From positions 1 to 52,576 of the IMG/VR virus record IMGVR_UViG_3300025401_000039: a stretch of 52,576 nt of DNA, one strand, 5' to 3'. The notes beneath the pieces were generated by a model, which was not told the origin of the DNA, made no database searches, and saw only the letters and a list, made by a program, of their open reading frames with translations. The translations under genes were made by a program, and so were the position numbers. Source of the stretch: a virus. Below, in pieces: positions 30,721-38,472 of this stretch. Positions within the stretch are counted from its first letter, which is position 1. Each line of letters starts with the position of its first letter.

Positions 30721-30833
30721 TTAGTAACGACCAAGTAAATGACTATTGCTATAATACACACAATGGGCAACCAATCTCGTATAGTCATGGGCCTTGTATC
30801 GGGTGTTTTGGGAGGTGTTGGGCGTAGTATCAT
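30717..30833 (-). CDS. Small single-span membrane protein, 38 aa, leaderless
   Basis: Begins MILRPTPPKTPDTRPM with a C-terminal helix (LPIVCIIAIVIYLVVTK). The ATG at 30833 is chosen because a TACAAT -10 box ends six bases before it. In-frame codons upstream cross the promoter. First gene of a three-gene membrane operon. Confidence 0.6.
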   Translation of the reverse strand: MILRPTPPKTPDTRPMTIRDWLPIVCIIAIVIYLVVTK

Positions 30834-30839
30834 ACCAGT

Positions 30840-30868
30840 ATTGTATATGATTTGTAGCCGCGAGTCAA
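30840..30868 (-). promoter_or_regulatory. Sigma70-type promoter, leaderless
   Basis: TTGACT, 17 bp, TACAAT. The -35 overlaps an 11-bp inverted repeat. Confidence 0.7.
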
Positions 30869-30894
30869 TGGCAAAGGCGCTCATTTGCCATTGA
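30865..30894. promoter_or_regulatory. Perfect 11-bp inverted repeat at the divergent promoters
   Basis: TCAATGGCAAA and TTTGCCATTGA around an 8-bp loop, overlapping the -35 of the membrane operon. Operator candidate. The 30834-31054 gap holds this, promoter 31006 and an A-tract. Confidence 0.6.
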
Positions 30895-31005
30895 TGAAGT
30901 CGTAGCACGAAGGTTCTGAGTGCGTTGACTACTGAATGCTCAAAAAAATTTCGCGCTACCGCTTTGCGGCTTGGGCCTAGCATGCTCGAAATCCTTTGAC
31001 AATCA

Positions 31006-31033
31006 CACAATATCCTGTATAATTAAGTTTTTG
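31006..31033 (+). promoter_or_regulatory. Sigma70 promoter of the rightward small-gene operon
   Basis: TTGACA, 16 bp, TATAAT, with a ribosome site (AGGAGC) before 31055. Confidence 0.85.
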
Positions 31034-31054
31034 TTAAACTAGGAGCAACTAGCA

Positions 31055-31417
31055 ATGGCACAAGCATACAGAGAAACTACTCAGTGGGAAGATGGTAACG
31101 CTGCCATCAATCACACTTACTTGTTGGAAGGTGACATGATGATTGCCTACATGCGTGTGGGGTCAAACGTGCCCTACTACTTTAAGAACCCTATACGTAT
31201 ATCCAAAAGCGGACGTAAGTTTGAACCCTTGGAGCTCAACCCATTTGATAGCATTTTCAGTGTGATCATTCCCCAAACAGTAGAGGGTAGGGTTAGAGAA
31301 ATTGACGGCAGTAAGGGTGCCAAATATATCTTAGACATAGACGCTAAGACTTGTACTTGCCCTGGATATACCTATCGCGGCGCTTGCAGACACGTAAAAG
31401 AATTGGAGACAGTATGA
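31055..31417 (+). CDS. SWIM zinc-finger protein, 120 aa
   Basis: The C-terminus CTCPGYTYRGACRHVKEL is a SWIM motif (CxCx(n)CxH) that can bind DNA or proteins. The N-terminal domain (WEDGNAAINHTYLLEGDMMIAYM ... SGRKFEPL) recurs in phage proteins. Heads the long rightward operon. Function unknown. Confidence 0.75.
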   Translation: MAQAYRETTQWEDGNAAINHTYLLEGDMMIAYMRVGSNVPYYFKNPIRISKSGRKFEPLELNPFDSIFSVIIPQTVEGRVREIDGSKGAKYILDIDAKTCTCPGYTYRGACRHVKELETV

Positions 31418-31605
31418 ATATCTGGTTATTTAGAACTATGATGACAATTTTGGCCGTTTGCGTGATCAGCCAAATTGTAATACTGGCCCTGACACCTCAA
31501 CCCATTGTGGGCTGTGTCAATGGCTTGATCATGGAACAACACGGGGATGTGTGGTTGCAAAAAGGACTTTTGCCCCAGCATTGCCTACTTATAGACAAGG
31601 ACTAA
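31414..31605 (+). CDS. Small membrane protein, 63 aa
   Basis: N-terminal hydrophobic helix (about 5-27) then a Cys-containing periplasm-like tail. Starts in the ATGA of the SWIM gene. Confidence 0.65.
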   Translation: MNIWLFRTMMTILAVCVISQIVILALTPQPIVGCVNGLIMEQHGDVWLQKGLLPQHCLLIDKD

Positions 31606-31608
31606 CAT

Positions 31609-31824
31609 ATGACTACAGTAACAGACGAAATTGTAAACGTACTAGCAACTATTCAAGAACTCAATATCAATCAGTGTGCGGCCACTACCTATGACATGAG
31701 CATGCAGGAATGTGTGCGCAAGGAAATTACCCTGGCCCTGGCTCGCCACTATGGCGTTGACTATACTGTGCCCTACAGACCCAGCCCCAGTGCTTTTCCA
31801 GTTAAGACTGTTCGCCGTGCGTAA
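31609..31824 (+). CDS. Hypothetical protein, 71 aa
   Basis: Helical, begins MTTVTDEIVNVLATIQEL and has a basic end (FPVKTVRRA). Function unknown. Confidence 0.65.
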   Translation: MTTVTDEIVNVLATIQELNINQCAATTYDMSMQECVRKEITLALARHYGVDYTVPYRPSPSAFPVKTVRRA

Positions 31825-31942
31825 AATCTTTACACGAGAGTTTTTTATTGGCTTTATTCTAGCCACTTGTTTTTGGCTATGGATTGCCAGCACGATTGAC
31901 ATACCCGAATATACAGTAACACATCGTACACTCTGCACATGA
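31817..31942 (+). CDS. Small membrane protein, 41 aa (GTG start)
   Basis: MRKIFTREFFIGFILATCFWLWIAS has one transmembrane helix. The GTG at 31817 overlaps the end of the previous gene by 8 bases; the stop is in an ATGA junction. Confidence 0.55.
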   Translation: MRKIFTREFFIGFILATCFWLWIASTIDIPEYTVTHRTLCT

Positions 31943-32235
31943 AACAGTTTACAGTCACTCGATTGGATCGCCGACACAAAGGGCATGTGTTGTTCAGCCA
32001 TTATATTGTGCCCGTGTGGAGCAGTCGGCTTGAGGACAAGATCAAGTTCTTTGAGTGGCGCAAGTGGTGCTGGGCTACTTGGGGCCCGGGTATGGAACGA
32101 GAAATAGCCATAGAGTTTGGCTCTAACTACTACCCTGTGGGTCGTTGGGCTTGGCATACTAGAGATGGTGCCAAACGCTTGTACTTTCAAACAGAACAAG
32201 AATTAAATTGGTTCATATTAACATGGAGTGAATAA
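31939..32235 (+). CDS. FLLxWS-family small protein, 98 aa
   Basis: Trp- and Arg-rich, ending RLYFQTEQELNWFILTWSE, the fullest form of a C-terminal motif shared by many genes downstream. Function unknown. Confidence 0.7.
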   Translation: MKQFTVTRLDRRHKGHVLFSHYIVPVWSSRLEDKIKFFEWRKWCWATWGPGMEREIAIEFGSNYYPVGRWAWHTRDGAKRLYFQTEQELNWFILTWSE

Positions 32236-32477
32236 TGGGTAACCTAACTGAATATTTTGAACGGACTATTCCTAAACCCCGATACCAATTTGGTGATAGG
32301 GTAGAGGGCATGTACCAGGGTATACCCTTTGTGGGTACCGTGGGTACAGACAATGTGCGTAGCCTAGAGGAAGGCCCCAGGGTAATGATAAGTTTGGACC
32401 TGCCTATCAAAGTCCAGGGTGCTTACTGTGATTTCATAAGGGTAGAATATAAAATGATTAAAGGACTGAGAAAATGA
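32235..32477 (+). CDS. SH3-like small protein, 80 aa
   Basis: YQFGDRVEGMYQGIPFVGTVG suggests a small beta-barrel. Common phage orphan; coupled on both sides. Confidence 0.7.
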   Translation: MGNLTEYFERTIPKPRYQFGDRVEGMYQGIPFVGTVGTDNVRSLEEGPRVMISLDLPIKVQGAYCDFIRVEYKMIKGLRK

Positions 32478-32911
32478 TAACATCAATTACAGGGTCAGAT
32501 GGATTATTTGTAGAAAATGGGCAGGTCACGTTGCCCTATCACTCACCCAATGTAGGAGACACATTCAGCGGTGTACTAAGACTTAATAATGGTAGCATAC
32601 AGTACTATTCAAACGGGTCTTGGCTCAGCTTACCCACTAACTATACTACAATTAGAATGGATGCCAACATTACTAGTTGGGTTCGTGAAAAGCAAACCAA
32701 AGAGAAAGAACAGCAAAAAGAGCTAGAGTATTTGAAGCGCCGTAGTGAAGAACATCCTAGCCTAAAGAAAGCCTATGAAGCTATCATACGTGCCGAAGAA
32801 CGATTGAACGCAGACATAGATCGGGCTGTAGAGGATTTCAAGCTACTAGACAAACTGGTTGGTCAAGAAGAGGTTCACGACGGTATGGCTACTGCGAGCA
32901 TGAGCCCATGA
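32474..32911 (+). CDS. Conserved phage protein, 145 aa
   Basis: An N-terminal beta region (GSIQYYSNGSWLSLP) precedes a long charged coiled-coil helix (REKQTKEKEQQKELEYLKR). Recurs in phages; function unknown. Confidence 0.7.
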   Translation: MITSITGSDGLFVENGQVTLPYHSPNVGDTFSGVLRLNNGSIQYYSNGSWLSLPTNYTTIRMDANITSWVREKQTKEKEQQKELEYLKRRSEEHPSLKKAYEAIIRAEERLNADIDRAVEDFKLLDKLVGQEEVHDGMATASMSP

Positions 32912-33222
32912 ACATCCTAAACTTACGCTTTGAGTTTACTAATCCGTTTGATCGCTGGGATTACTTTAAGAATCTAGGATGCCTGCAGGGCGACATGGGC
33001 ATGTACAAAGCGTGGGAGTTAGAGCACACATACTACAGTCCATTGTTGTTAGACTGTGAACTCAGCTTAATACATCGTTGTGATCATCCAGGCTTTGAGA
33101 TTGGTATTGGCATTCTAGGTTATGGTATCCATTTTAGAATCTATGACACACGACACTGGAACTATGACCTTAACTGTTACGAAGAACGGGACTACAGTGA
33201 GTACTTTGAAATTAACCACTAG
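32908..33222 (+). CDS. Conserved phage protein, 104 aa
   Basis: Aromatic and acidic; KAWELEHTYYSPLLLDCEL ... GFEIGIGILGYGIHFRIYD is a recurring phage motif. Function unknown. Confidence 0.75.
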   Translation: MNILNLRFEFTNPFDRWDYFKNLGCLQGDMGMYKAWELEHTYYSPLLLDCELSLIHRCDHPGFEIGIGILGYGIHFRIYDTRHWNYDLNCYEERDYSEYFEINH

Positions 33223-33541
33223 ACAGTGGAAAGTGATTCGAGAAGAGCTACACAAAGAACATCCAATGAGTGTGTTCATGCTCAAAAACAAAATGAAGCA
33301 AGTTTTGGGATTCACTGTTAGAGAACACTCAGGTTACAGGCCCAGAACAGCCCGAGAACTAGATGACTACGACCGTAGTGATAACATTTGGCATGAAACT
33401 GAACGGGATCGAAAGTTTCATAGGGAAAACATCAACGAGCATGTCATTTGTCTTGACTTCTACAACGAACGACGTTATACTATGTTTTTGTTAAAGTATT
33501 CGGAGTTAATCAATGCGAGAACTAGTGCTAAATTACATTGA
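33164..33541 (+). CDS. FLLxWS-family related protein, 125 aa
   Basis: Begins MTLTVTKNGTTVSTLKL and ends with ERRYTMFLLKYSE. The start at 33164 overlaps the previous gene by 59 bases; an ATG at 33122 would overlap more. Function unknown. Confidence 0.65.
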   Translation: MTLTVTKNGTTVSTLKLTTRQWKVIREELHKEHPMSVFMLKNKMKQVLGFTVREHSGYRPRTARELDDYDRSDNIWHETERDRKFHRENINEHVICLDFYNERRYTMFLLKYSELINARTSAKLH

Positions 33542-33659
33542 TCAAATGTGGCAAATAGGTTTTGAATTAGAATTTGCCATAGATCAAATTGATGTCCACT
33601 TGATGACTGACGACGAATTGTTTAATCTTTTTATTGATATTGTAAGAAAGTACAAATGA
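33513..33659 (+). CDS. Small acidic protein, 48 aa
   Basis: Begins MRELVLNYIDQMWQIGFEL and ends LFIDIVRKYK; recurring phage helical peptide. CGGAGTTAATCA precedes the ATG. Overlaps the previous gene by 29 bases. Confidence 0.65.
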   Translation: MRELVLNYIDQMWQIGFELEFAIDQIDVHLMTDDELFNLFIDIVRKYK

Positions 33660-33892
33660 GCAAAGAAAAACACATGCCAAAGTTATGGATCGATGGCGAA
33701 ACCGCTGATCGCATTACTCTGGCTACGCTTACAGATTATCGTAAATATCTCAAGTCAGAGCTTAAGAAATGGAAAGACAATCCAAAGACTGACACCAATA
33801 CAGATGGTTATTGGCTACACCCTGACGATGTTTCAGGGAATATTAGACGTATCGAAGCATTGAATTTAATTATAAAGGATTATACTATATGA
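33656..33892 (+). CDS. Conserved small phage protein, 78 aa
   Basis: KLWIDGETADRITLATLTDYRK...NIRRIEALNLIIKDY, a helical protein seen in many phages. Function unknown. Confidence 0.7.
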   Translation: MSKEKHMPKLWIDGETADRITLATLTDYRKYLKSELKKWKDNPKTDTNTDGYWLHPDDVSGNIRRIEALNLIIKDYTI

Positions 33893-34128
33893 CACTAACT
33901 GAAATTCAAGATATTTTTGCACAAGCTGAAGTCATGTTTGTTGACCGAACAGCACCCTTGTATCAATACTATTTGTTTACTGACACACATCGTAGTGGCG
34001 GCGTAGTTGATCCAAAGAATTTAGTCAGCCTAATATCAGTGCTGGAAAACTACGAATTTAAAGAATATGCACCAGGACAAGTACCAGTGTTTGTAGAAAA
34101 GAAAACTACAATTATTCAAGGAAACTGA
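33889..34128 (+). CDS. Paralogue pair member 1, 79 aa
   Basis: MTLTEIQDIFAQAEV with NYEFKEYAPGQVPVFV; shares its start and end pattern with the next gene, so the two are probably a tandem duplication. Confidence 0.65.
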   Translation: MTLTEIQDIFAQAEVMFVDRTAPLYQYYLFTDTHRSGGVVDPKNLVSLISVLENYEFKEYAPGQVPVFVEKKTTIIQGN

Positions 34129-34129
34129 C

Positions 34130-34360
34130 ATGACACTAGATGAACTCAAACACCTATTTCGTTTTCAAACAACTGCCGACGACAACTATACTCCTTCGGG
34201 AAAACTGGAGTATTTGTTGTATGAAGGTAGAACTCGAAAAGTATTAACCACAGAAGAATCTAAACTGGCAGAAGTTTTGCCCACCTTGGCTAGTTTTGAA
34301 TTTGAAGGTTTCAAAGACCGTACACCTTACTTTGTCAAACCAGATCCTAACTTAGGATAA
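34130..34360 (+). CDS. Paralogue pair member 2, 76 aa
   Basis: MTLDELKHLFRFQTT with SFEFEGFKDRTPYFV, diverged from the 33889 gene. Function unknown. Confidence 0.65.
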   Translation: MTLDELKHLFRFQTTADDNYTPSGKLEYLLYEGRTRKVLTTEESKLAEVLPTLASFEFEGFKDRTPYFVKPDPNLG

Positions 34361-34362
34361 GG

Positions 34363-34596
34363 ATGTTTGAATTGAAACAAGTTAAAGTTGGCATGTTTAA
34401 ATTGCCAGGTATACTATTTGATAAGGATCCTTCACCAGAAATTATAGAAGAAATGACAGCTTGGTGCAAGGAAAATCATTGTGGCTTTTGCTCGGGCCCA
34501 AAACTATGGAGTTTTAAAAACGAAGCACAGCGTGATTGGTTCATCTTACGATGGAGTGATCATATTCCTAAAGAAGAAAAGAAAGAAGAAGTATAA
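34363..34596 (+). CDS. FLLxWS-family small protein, 77 aa
   Basis: C-terminal KLWSFKNEAQRDWFILRWSD followed by a charged tail. Function unknown. Confidence 0.7.
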   Translation: MFELKQVKVGMFKLPGILFDKDPSPEIIEEMTAWCKENHCGFCSGPKLWSFKNEAQRDWFILRWSDHIPKEEKKEEV

Positions 34597-34829
34597 TGGA
34601 TGTAGATGTAGCAGCCGAAATATTGGCAGGAAGTATTTTAACCATGTTGTCGTTAACAGTAGTTGTTATTGGTATTGTTATCATTAACAATATCCTTAGC
34701 AAGTATTGGAAGCCTGTTACATGGATGCGGATGTTAGATCATCCTATGTACGTAACCAAAGAGGAACCGGGATATGTTGGATCAACTCAAACAAGCCCTG
34801 AAGTCAAGGCAACGCAGGAAAAAGTTTGA
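34596..34829 (+). CDS. Membrane-anchored small protein, 77 aa
   Basis: Transmembrane helix at about residues 10-33 (ILTMLSLTVVVIGIVIINNI) then a polar tail. TAATG coupling to the previous gene. Confidence 0.65.
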   Translation: MDVDVAAEILAGSILTMLSLTVVVIGIVIINNILSKYWKPVTWMRMLDHPMYVTKEEPGYVGSTQTSPEVKATQEKV

Positions 34830-34896
34830 ACGAATGAAAGAACAGTTGGATCCTAAGCCCAGACCAAGACCAACTAAAAAGACTATACCAAAATGA
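34774..34896 (+). CDS. Small very basic protein, 40 aa
   Basis: MLDQLKQALKSRQRRKKFER and a Pro/Arg/Lys tail, probably nucleic-acid or protein binding. Overlaps both neighbours (56 and 4 bases). Confidence 0.6.
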   Translation: MLDQLKQALKSRQRRKKFERMKEQLDPKPRPRPTKKTIPK

Positions 34897-35396
34897 TTAT
34901 ATATTTAGATGTAGATGATGTTGTGGCTGACTGGATGGGCGAGGCTCGTCGATTAGTTAATCGTAATTGGAATTATGGCGAACGTATTCCAGATGAAGAT
35001 TGGGATAAGGTTCGAGCCAAAGAAAGATTCTATAAGGACTTGCCAGTTAAGAAAGGTGCTTACGAATTAGTATTTTACTGTAAACATCTTGTGTCTCAAG
35101 GACTTGCAGATAACTTGTTCTTTCTAACAGCACTACCACATGGTAATGATGTGCCTTATGCTGTTTACGATAAGGTGCATTGGTGCGATCTACATTTCCC
35201 AGACATTCCTATGTTCATAGGACCGTATAGTCACGATAAATGGCAACACTGCAAAAAAGGTGATATTTTAATTGATGATCGTGTGAGCAACTGTGAAGAA
35301 TGGATTCGCCAAGGCGGTCATGCTCATATCTATAGAACTTGGGAGGAATGTCAGCCATGGCTGGAACAGATTTTAAATACAAAGGTCGCGGAGTAG
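34893..35396 (+). CDS. 5'(3')-deoxyribonucleotidase-like HAD phosphatase
   Basis: 167 residues. Motif I YLDVDDVVADW has the DxD pair, motif II is LTALP, motif III Lys lies in SHDKWQHC and motif IV is LIDDRVSNCEEW. This matches NT5C-type nucleotidases that dephosphorylate dNMPs, suggesting nucleotide-pool control. All catalytic positions appear intact. Confidence 0.75.
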   Translation: MIIYLDVDDVVADWMGEARRLVNRNWNYGERIPDEDWDKVRAKERFYKDLPVKKGAYELVFYCKHLVSQGLADNLFFLTALPHGNDVPYAVYDKVHWCDLHFPDIPMFIGPYSHDKWQHCKKGDILIDDRVSNCEEWIRQGGHAHIYRTWEECQPWLEQILNTKVAE

Positions 35397-35695
35397 TCCA
35401 ACTAACAGGCCGAGGAACTGGCAAAAGTTGGAACATGGATTATGTCAATCATTGGTTACGATCTATGATACCTGCACCTAAAATTAAATGGCAACGTTTG
35501 CCAGGACTTAAACTACAAGCCTATATTGATGAAATTGGAGCACGTGGGTTTGAACGCGGGTTGCGTGAAGACGATATGGATCCTATACAGGCCTGGAGTA
35601 CTGAATGCAACTGTGGTATACGCACAAGTTTTAATGTTTGGAAGTTTAAGAGTGAAAAACAAATCACTATGTTTCTATTGAAGTGGTCGTCATGA
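35357..35695 (+). CDS. FLLxWS-family protein, 112 aa
   Basis: Begins MAGTDFKYKGRGVVQLTG and ends VWKFKSEKQITMFLLKWSS. Of several start options (35339, 35348, 35357), the last has a well-spaced GGGAGG. Overlaps the nucleotidase gene by 40 bases. Confidence 0.65.
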   Translation: MAGTDFKYKGRGVVQLTGRGTGKSWNMDYVNHWLRSMIPAPKIKWQRLPGLKLQAYIDEIGARGFERGLREDDMDPIQAWSTECNCGIRTSFNVWKFKSEKQITMFLLKWSS

Positions 35696-35955
35696 ACATA
35701 GAAGATGATATAGCTGACAAACTAGGTAACGACCTTGCCCGCGAAGTAGATAGAGAAATACTTTGGGGCATGTTACAAGGCCTGGGCTGGACCCGTGTTA
35801 TGATTCCGAAATTTATAGACAATCATCATGCTATTGATATTACATATTGGTTAGAAGCTAACTGCAAAAAGGCGTATGAGCGTAGCGGTAGAGACTTCTT
35901 ATTTGAAGATGTCAAAGATGCCAATTGGTTCAAGTTACGTTGGAGTACAGAATAA
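35692..35955 (+). CDS. FLLxWS-family protein, 87 aa
   Basis: Helical start (MNIEDDIADKLGNDLAREVDREILW) and C-terminal FLFEDVKDANWFKLRWSTE. Coupled by ATGA. Confidence 0.7.
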   Translation: MNIEDDIADKLGNDLAREVDREILWGMLQGLGWTRVMIPKFIDNHHAIDITYWLEANCKKAYERSGRDFLFEDVKDANWFKLRWSTE

Positions 35956-36143
35956 TGTCACAAGCATATTTTAGAGGACCACAAGGTGCATGGGAAAAGA
36001 TGTTTGCATGGCTACCTATTAAGGTTAACAAACGCTGGTATTGGTTAAAAGAAGTATACCGTAGAGAACGCAACAAATATGTATATCCACACCAAGGATA
36101 CGAATATGGAACATTGTTTGATGTAATTAGGGATTCAAAATGA
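35955..36143 (+). CDS. Conserved small phage protein, 62 aa
   Basis: Aromatic and basic (WLPIKVNKRWYWLKEVYRR), a recurring phage orphan. TAATG start; ends in ATGA with the tandem family. Confidence 0.7.
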   Translation: MSQAYFRGPQGAWEKMFAWLPIKVNKRWYWLKEVYRRERNKYVYPHQGYEYGTLFDVIRDSK

Positions 36144-36340
36144 ACGAACAGATTTATAAAATAGCCCGCCAAGCTGATGCATTGGCTCGTGAGATTGAAC
36201 CCGACCTTAGAGAGATTGTGCTTTACGATCGCATCCGTGATGAAAAGTTCGCCGAGTTGATTGTTCGGGAATGTATTGCTCAATGTAATGATGGTGATAG
36301 TCGGTGGTTTATCGCACAACATTTTGGAGTTGAAGAATGA
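36140..36340 (+). CDS. Tandem 'FAELIVREC' family copy 1, 66 aa
   Basis: MNEQIYKIARQADALA ... KFAELIVRECIAQ ... IAQHFGVEE, the pattern of a widespread phage orphan family of unknown function. Confidence 0.75.
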   Translation: MNEQIYKIARQADALAREIEPDLREIVLYDRIRDEKFAELIVRECIAQCNDGDSRWFIAQHFGVEE

Positions 36341-36486
36341 ACGAGTTAGAGTTAAACTATCGTGCTACTATCATCTGGGATGATATGACCACCGTAGTAG
36401 AGAACGGTGTTGAAGTATCTCGTGTGTATAAAGATAACAGTATCCGGCTCGACCTGTTTAAAGAACACTTTGGAGTTGAAGAATGA
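36337..36486 (+). CDS. Tandem family copy 2, shortened (49 aa)
   Basis: Keeps only MNE and the KEHFGVEE tail of the family; the middle is replaced. Same start/stop overlap as its neighbours. Probably a recombined copy. Confidence 0.6.
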   Translation: MNELELNYRATIIWDDMTTVVENGVEVSRVYKDNSIRLDLFKEHFGVEE

Positions 36487-36740
36487 ACGAACGAATTAAA
36501 CAACTTGCCCTTGATGCTGGTATAGGATTTACCTTATGGGACGATAGTGGCAGAGAAATGATAGACAATTACACTCCTGAAGAATACTTGGAGAAGTTCG
36601 CCGAGTTATTGTTTAATGAAATTGCTAATACGGCTGTAGTTAGCGACGGAATGTTTAACGGAAACGAGCGTCGTTTATCTGTGGAACTACGGTTAGGTGA
36701 TATGGTTAAGAAAATTTCAGTTTTCGGAGTTGAAGAATGA
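36483..36740 (+). CDS. Tandem family copy 3, 85 aa
   Basis: MNERIKQLALDAGIGF ... EKFAELLFNEIA ... VFGVEE. Confidence 0.75.
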   Translation: MNERIKQLALDAGIGFTLWDDSGREMIDNYTPEEYLEKFAELLFNEIANTAVVSDGMFNGNERRLSVELRLGDMVKKISVFGVEE

Positions 36741-36967
36741 AAACAGTATGGGTAATTTGTAATAGCCTAAGCCTGGGCTATCACATGGTCAAGGGCTACG
36801 ACTCGTATGACCCAGCAAAGGCCGAGTTTGACCGGATCAACGCCGAAGCCGTTGCTGAAAAAGTAGAGTTCTTGATGAGACAGTGTAATTATACACTAGA
36901 GCAAGCCAACGTTTGGTGTACAGATGCCACTTTCTATGAATTGAAAAGTTTGGAGATTGAAGAATGA
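36737..36967 (+). CDS. Unrelated protein inserted in the tandem array, 76 aa
   Basis: MKTVWVICNSLSLGYHMVKGYDS has no FAELI motif but ends LEIEE, and it uses the same junction sequence as the family. Function unknown. Confidence 0.7.
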   Translation: MKTVWVICNSLSLGYHMVKGYDSYDPAKAEFDRINAEAVAEKVEFLMRQCNYTLEQANVWCTDATFYELKSLEIEE

Positions 36968-37146
36968 ACGAACGAATCCAAGAACTTGCTGAAAAGGCTG
37001 GATTCTTAAACAAAGATGAAGAATCTATTGGATATTTCGCCGAGTTGATTGTGAGAGAATGTGCCAAAATTGCCGACATCGCAGATAAAAACAAATGCGA
37101 ATGGATTGGTGGAAATATATTAACACATTTCGGAGTTGAAGAATGA
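36964..37146 (+). CDS. Tandem family copy 4, 60 aa
   Basis: MNERIQELAEKAGF ... YFAELIVRECAKIA ... HFGVEE. Confidence 0.75.
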   Translation: MNERIQELAEKAGFLNKDEESIGYFAELIVRECAKIADIADKNKCEWIGGNILTHFGVEE

Positions 37147-37397
37147 ACGAACGAATTAAACAACTTGCTGAACAGGCTGGACTACGATTTACTCAACTAA
37201 TGAGCAATCCAATGGTTCCTATTGTGGATGGTAAAGAAACAGACTTGGAAAAGTTCGCCGAGTTGATTGTGGCAGAATGTGCGACCATTATAAATGATAT
37301 TCCTTCATCACCTCAAGGTAGTTGGAGTGATGGTTATTATGAAGGTTGTAGAGATTCGTCAAAACAGATTAAACAACATTTCGGAGTTGAAGAATGA
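37143..37397 (+). CDS. Tandem family copy 5, 84 aa
   Basis: MNERIKQLAEQAGLRF ... EKFAELIVAECATII ... IKQHFGVEE. Confidence 0.75.
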   Translation: MNERIKQLAEQAGLRFTQLMSNPMVPIVDGKETDLEKFAELIVAECATIINDIPSSPQGSWSDGYYEGCRDSSKQIKQHFGVEE

Positions 37398-37633
37398 ACG
37401 AACGAATTCGAGAACTTGTTAAGCAAGCCACTACTATCGAAGAACATAAGTGGGGAGTAAGTTATGATAATTTCAATAAAGAAAAGTTCGCCGAGTTGCT
37501 TGTATTAGAATGTATCAATACTGCCTTAGAGGTTAGAGGGGAACCAGCAACTGATACACATTATGTTATTGGGTATGACCGTGCTTGTGAAAAGATGATT
37601 AGTGGAATTAGAGAACATTTCGGAGTTGAATAA
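37394..37633 (+). CDS. Tandem family copy 6, 79 aa
   Basis: MNERIRELVKQATT ... EKFAELLVLECINTA ... IREHFGVE. Last member, ending in TAATG with the next gene. Confidence 0.75.
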   Translation: MNERIRELVKQATTIEEHKWGVSYDNFNKEKFAELLVLECINTALEVRGEPATDTHYVIGYDRACEKMISGIREHFGVE

Positions 37634-38004
37634 TGCAAGATTCTAATCAACACTTTTACAATCAAATGGAAATGCATGTTAGAGACAGCAATCGCACATT
37701 GCGTAGGCTACGACGACCGCCATTGCCGCAGATAAATGCATGGGATGTTACCATGTCCGACGACGTGCTATATCAACAAGTATACGCAGAGGAAGTTCCC
37801 TGTGTAGAAATATTCATGCCCAAAGATAGATTAGAAACTATTATCAACTATATCAAATACGCAGAAGACGAAATAGATAAACATGACACTGATAAGAAAC
37901 TAATAGCTCGTTATGAGCATGATCGTGTAGTTAGACTAAACAATCCTGCTGTGGAAAAAGCCTATCAGCATTACTGCACCTTATTGGAACTGTGTCGCAC
38001 ATGA
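37633..38004 (+). CDS. Hypothetical protein, 123 aa
   Basis: Basic N-terminal third (NRTLRRLRRPPLPQ) and helical C-terminus. Coupled on both sides. Function unknown. Confidence 0.7.
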   Translation: MQDSNQHFYNQMEMHVRDSNRTLRRLRRPPLPQINAWDVTMSDDVLYQQVYAEEVPCVEIFMPKDRLETIINYIKYAEDEIDKHDTDKKLIARYEHDRVVRLNNPAVEKAYQHYCTLLELCRT

Positions 38005-38189
38005 TGCCACTACATGCAAATCTATTACTTGATCACGAATACACTATAGTAGAAATTAATGATCGTACGCTTGTACATGATTGGCTAGTAGAGTCATTTG
38101 GAAATCCAGGTACTCGTTGGTTCTATAACGGTAATAAGATATACTTCAGAGATGAGCGAGATTGGATGTGGTTTGAATTGAGAACATAG
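38001..38189 (+). CDS. FLLxWS-family protein, 62 aa
   Basis: Ends NKIYFRDERDWMWFELRT. The ATG at 38001 overlaps the previous stop. Confidence 0.7.
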   Translation: MMPLHANLLLDHEYTIVEINDRTLVHDWLVESFGNPGTRWFYNGNKIYFRDERDWMWFELRT

Positions 38190-38190
38190 T

Positions 38191-38472
38191 ATGGCAAGTC
38201 TAATCCAATCGGAAATGCGTGTTGCAATGGAACTCAAACGAGATGGGTGGGTATATGATATGACTGGGTTATCAGTTACAGAATGCCAAGATCGTGCCAA
38301 TTGGTGTAGAGAAGCATTTGGTCCTATGTTTGACGACATAACTTGGGCGGGCAAATGGTATGGAGCACAGTTACCTTTTCAAACAGGTGGAGTTAATGTT
38401 AATAGACAATTTGTCTTTATGTTTCGTGATGAAAAACTATATACAATATATCGAATGATGTGGCCAGAATGA
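38191..38472 (+). CDS. FLLxWS-family protein, 93 aa
   Basis: Ends RQFVFMFRDEKLYTIYRMMWPE, a diverged version of the motif. Ends in the ATGA start of the peptidase gene. Confidence 0.7.
   Translation: MASLIQSEMRVAMELKRDGWVYDMTGLSVTECQDRANWCREAFGPMFDDITWAGKWYGAQLPFQTGGVNVNRQFVFMFRDEKLYTIYRMMWPE

Larger units (their letters stand above)
36140..37633 (+). repeat. Tandem gene array with a conserved junction
   Basis: The junction GGAGTTGAAGAATGAACGA, or close to it, recurs near 36327, 36474, 36726, 36953, 37132 and 37386. It joins the last codons, ribosome site and ATGA overlap of adjacent genes, and could itself mediate recombination and copy-number change. Confidence 0.75.

Noticed and set aside
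31642-32199. 185-aa minus ORF
   Set aside because: It lies opposite four coupled plus genes with clear starts, and has no ribosome site.
36140-37633. Mobile element from repeated junctions
   Set aside because: The repeats are gene-junction homology of paralogues; no transposase or terminal inverted repeats.
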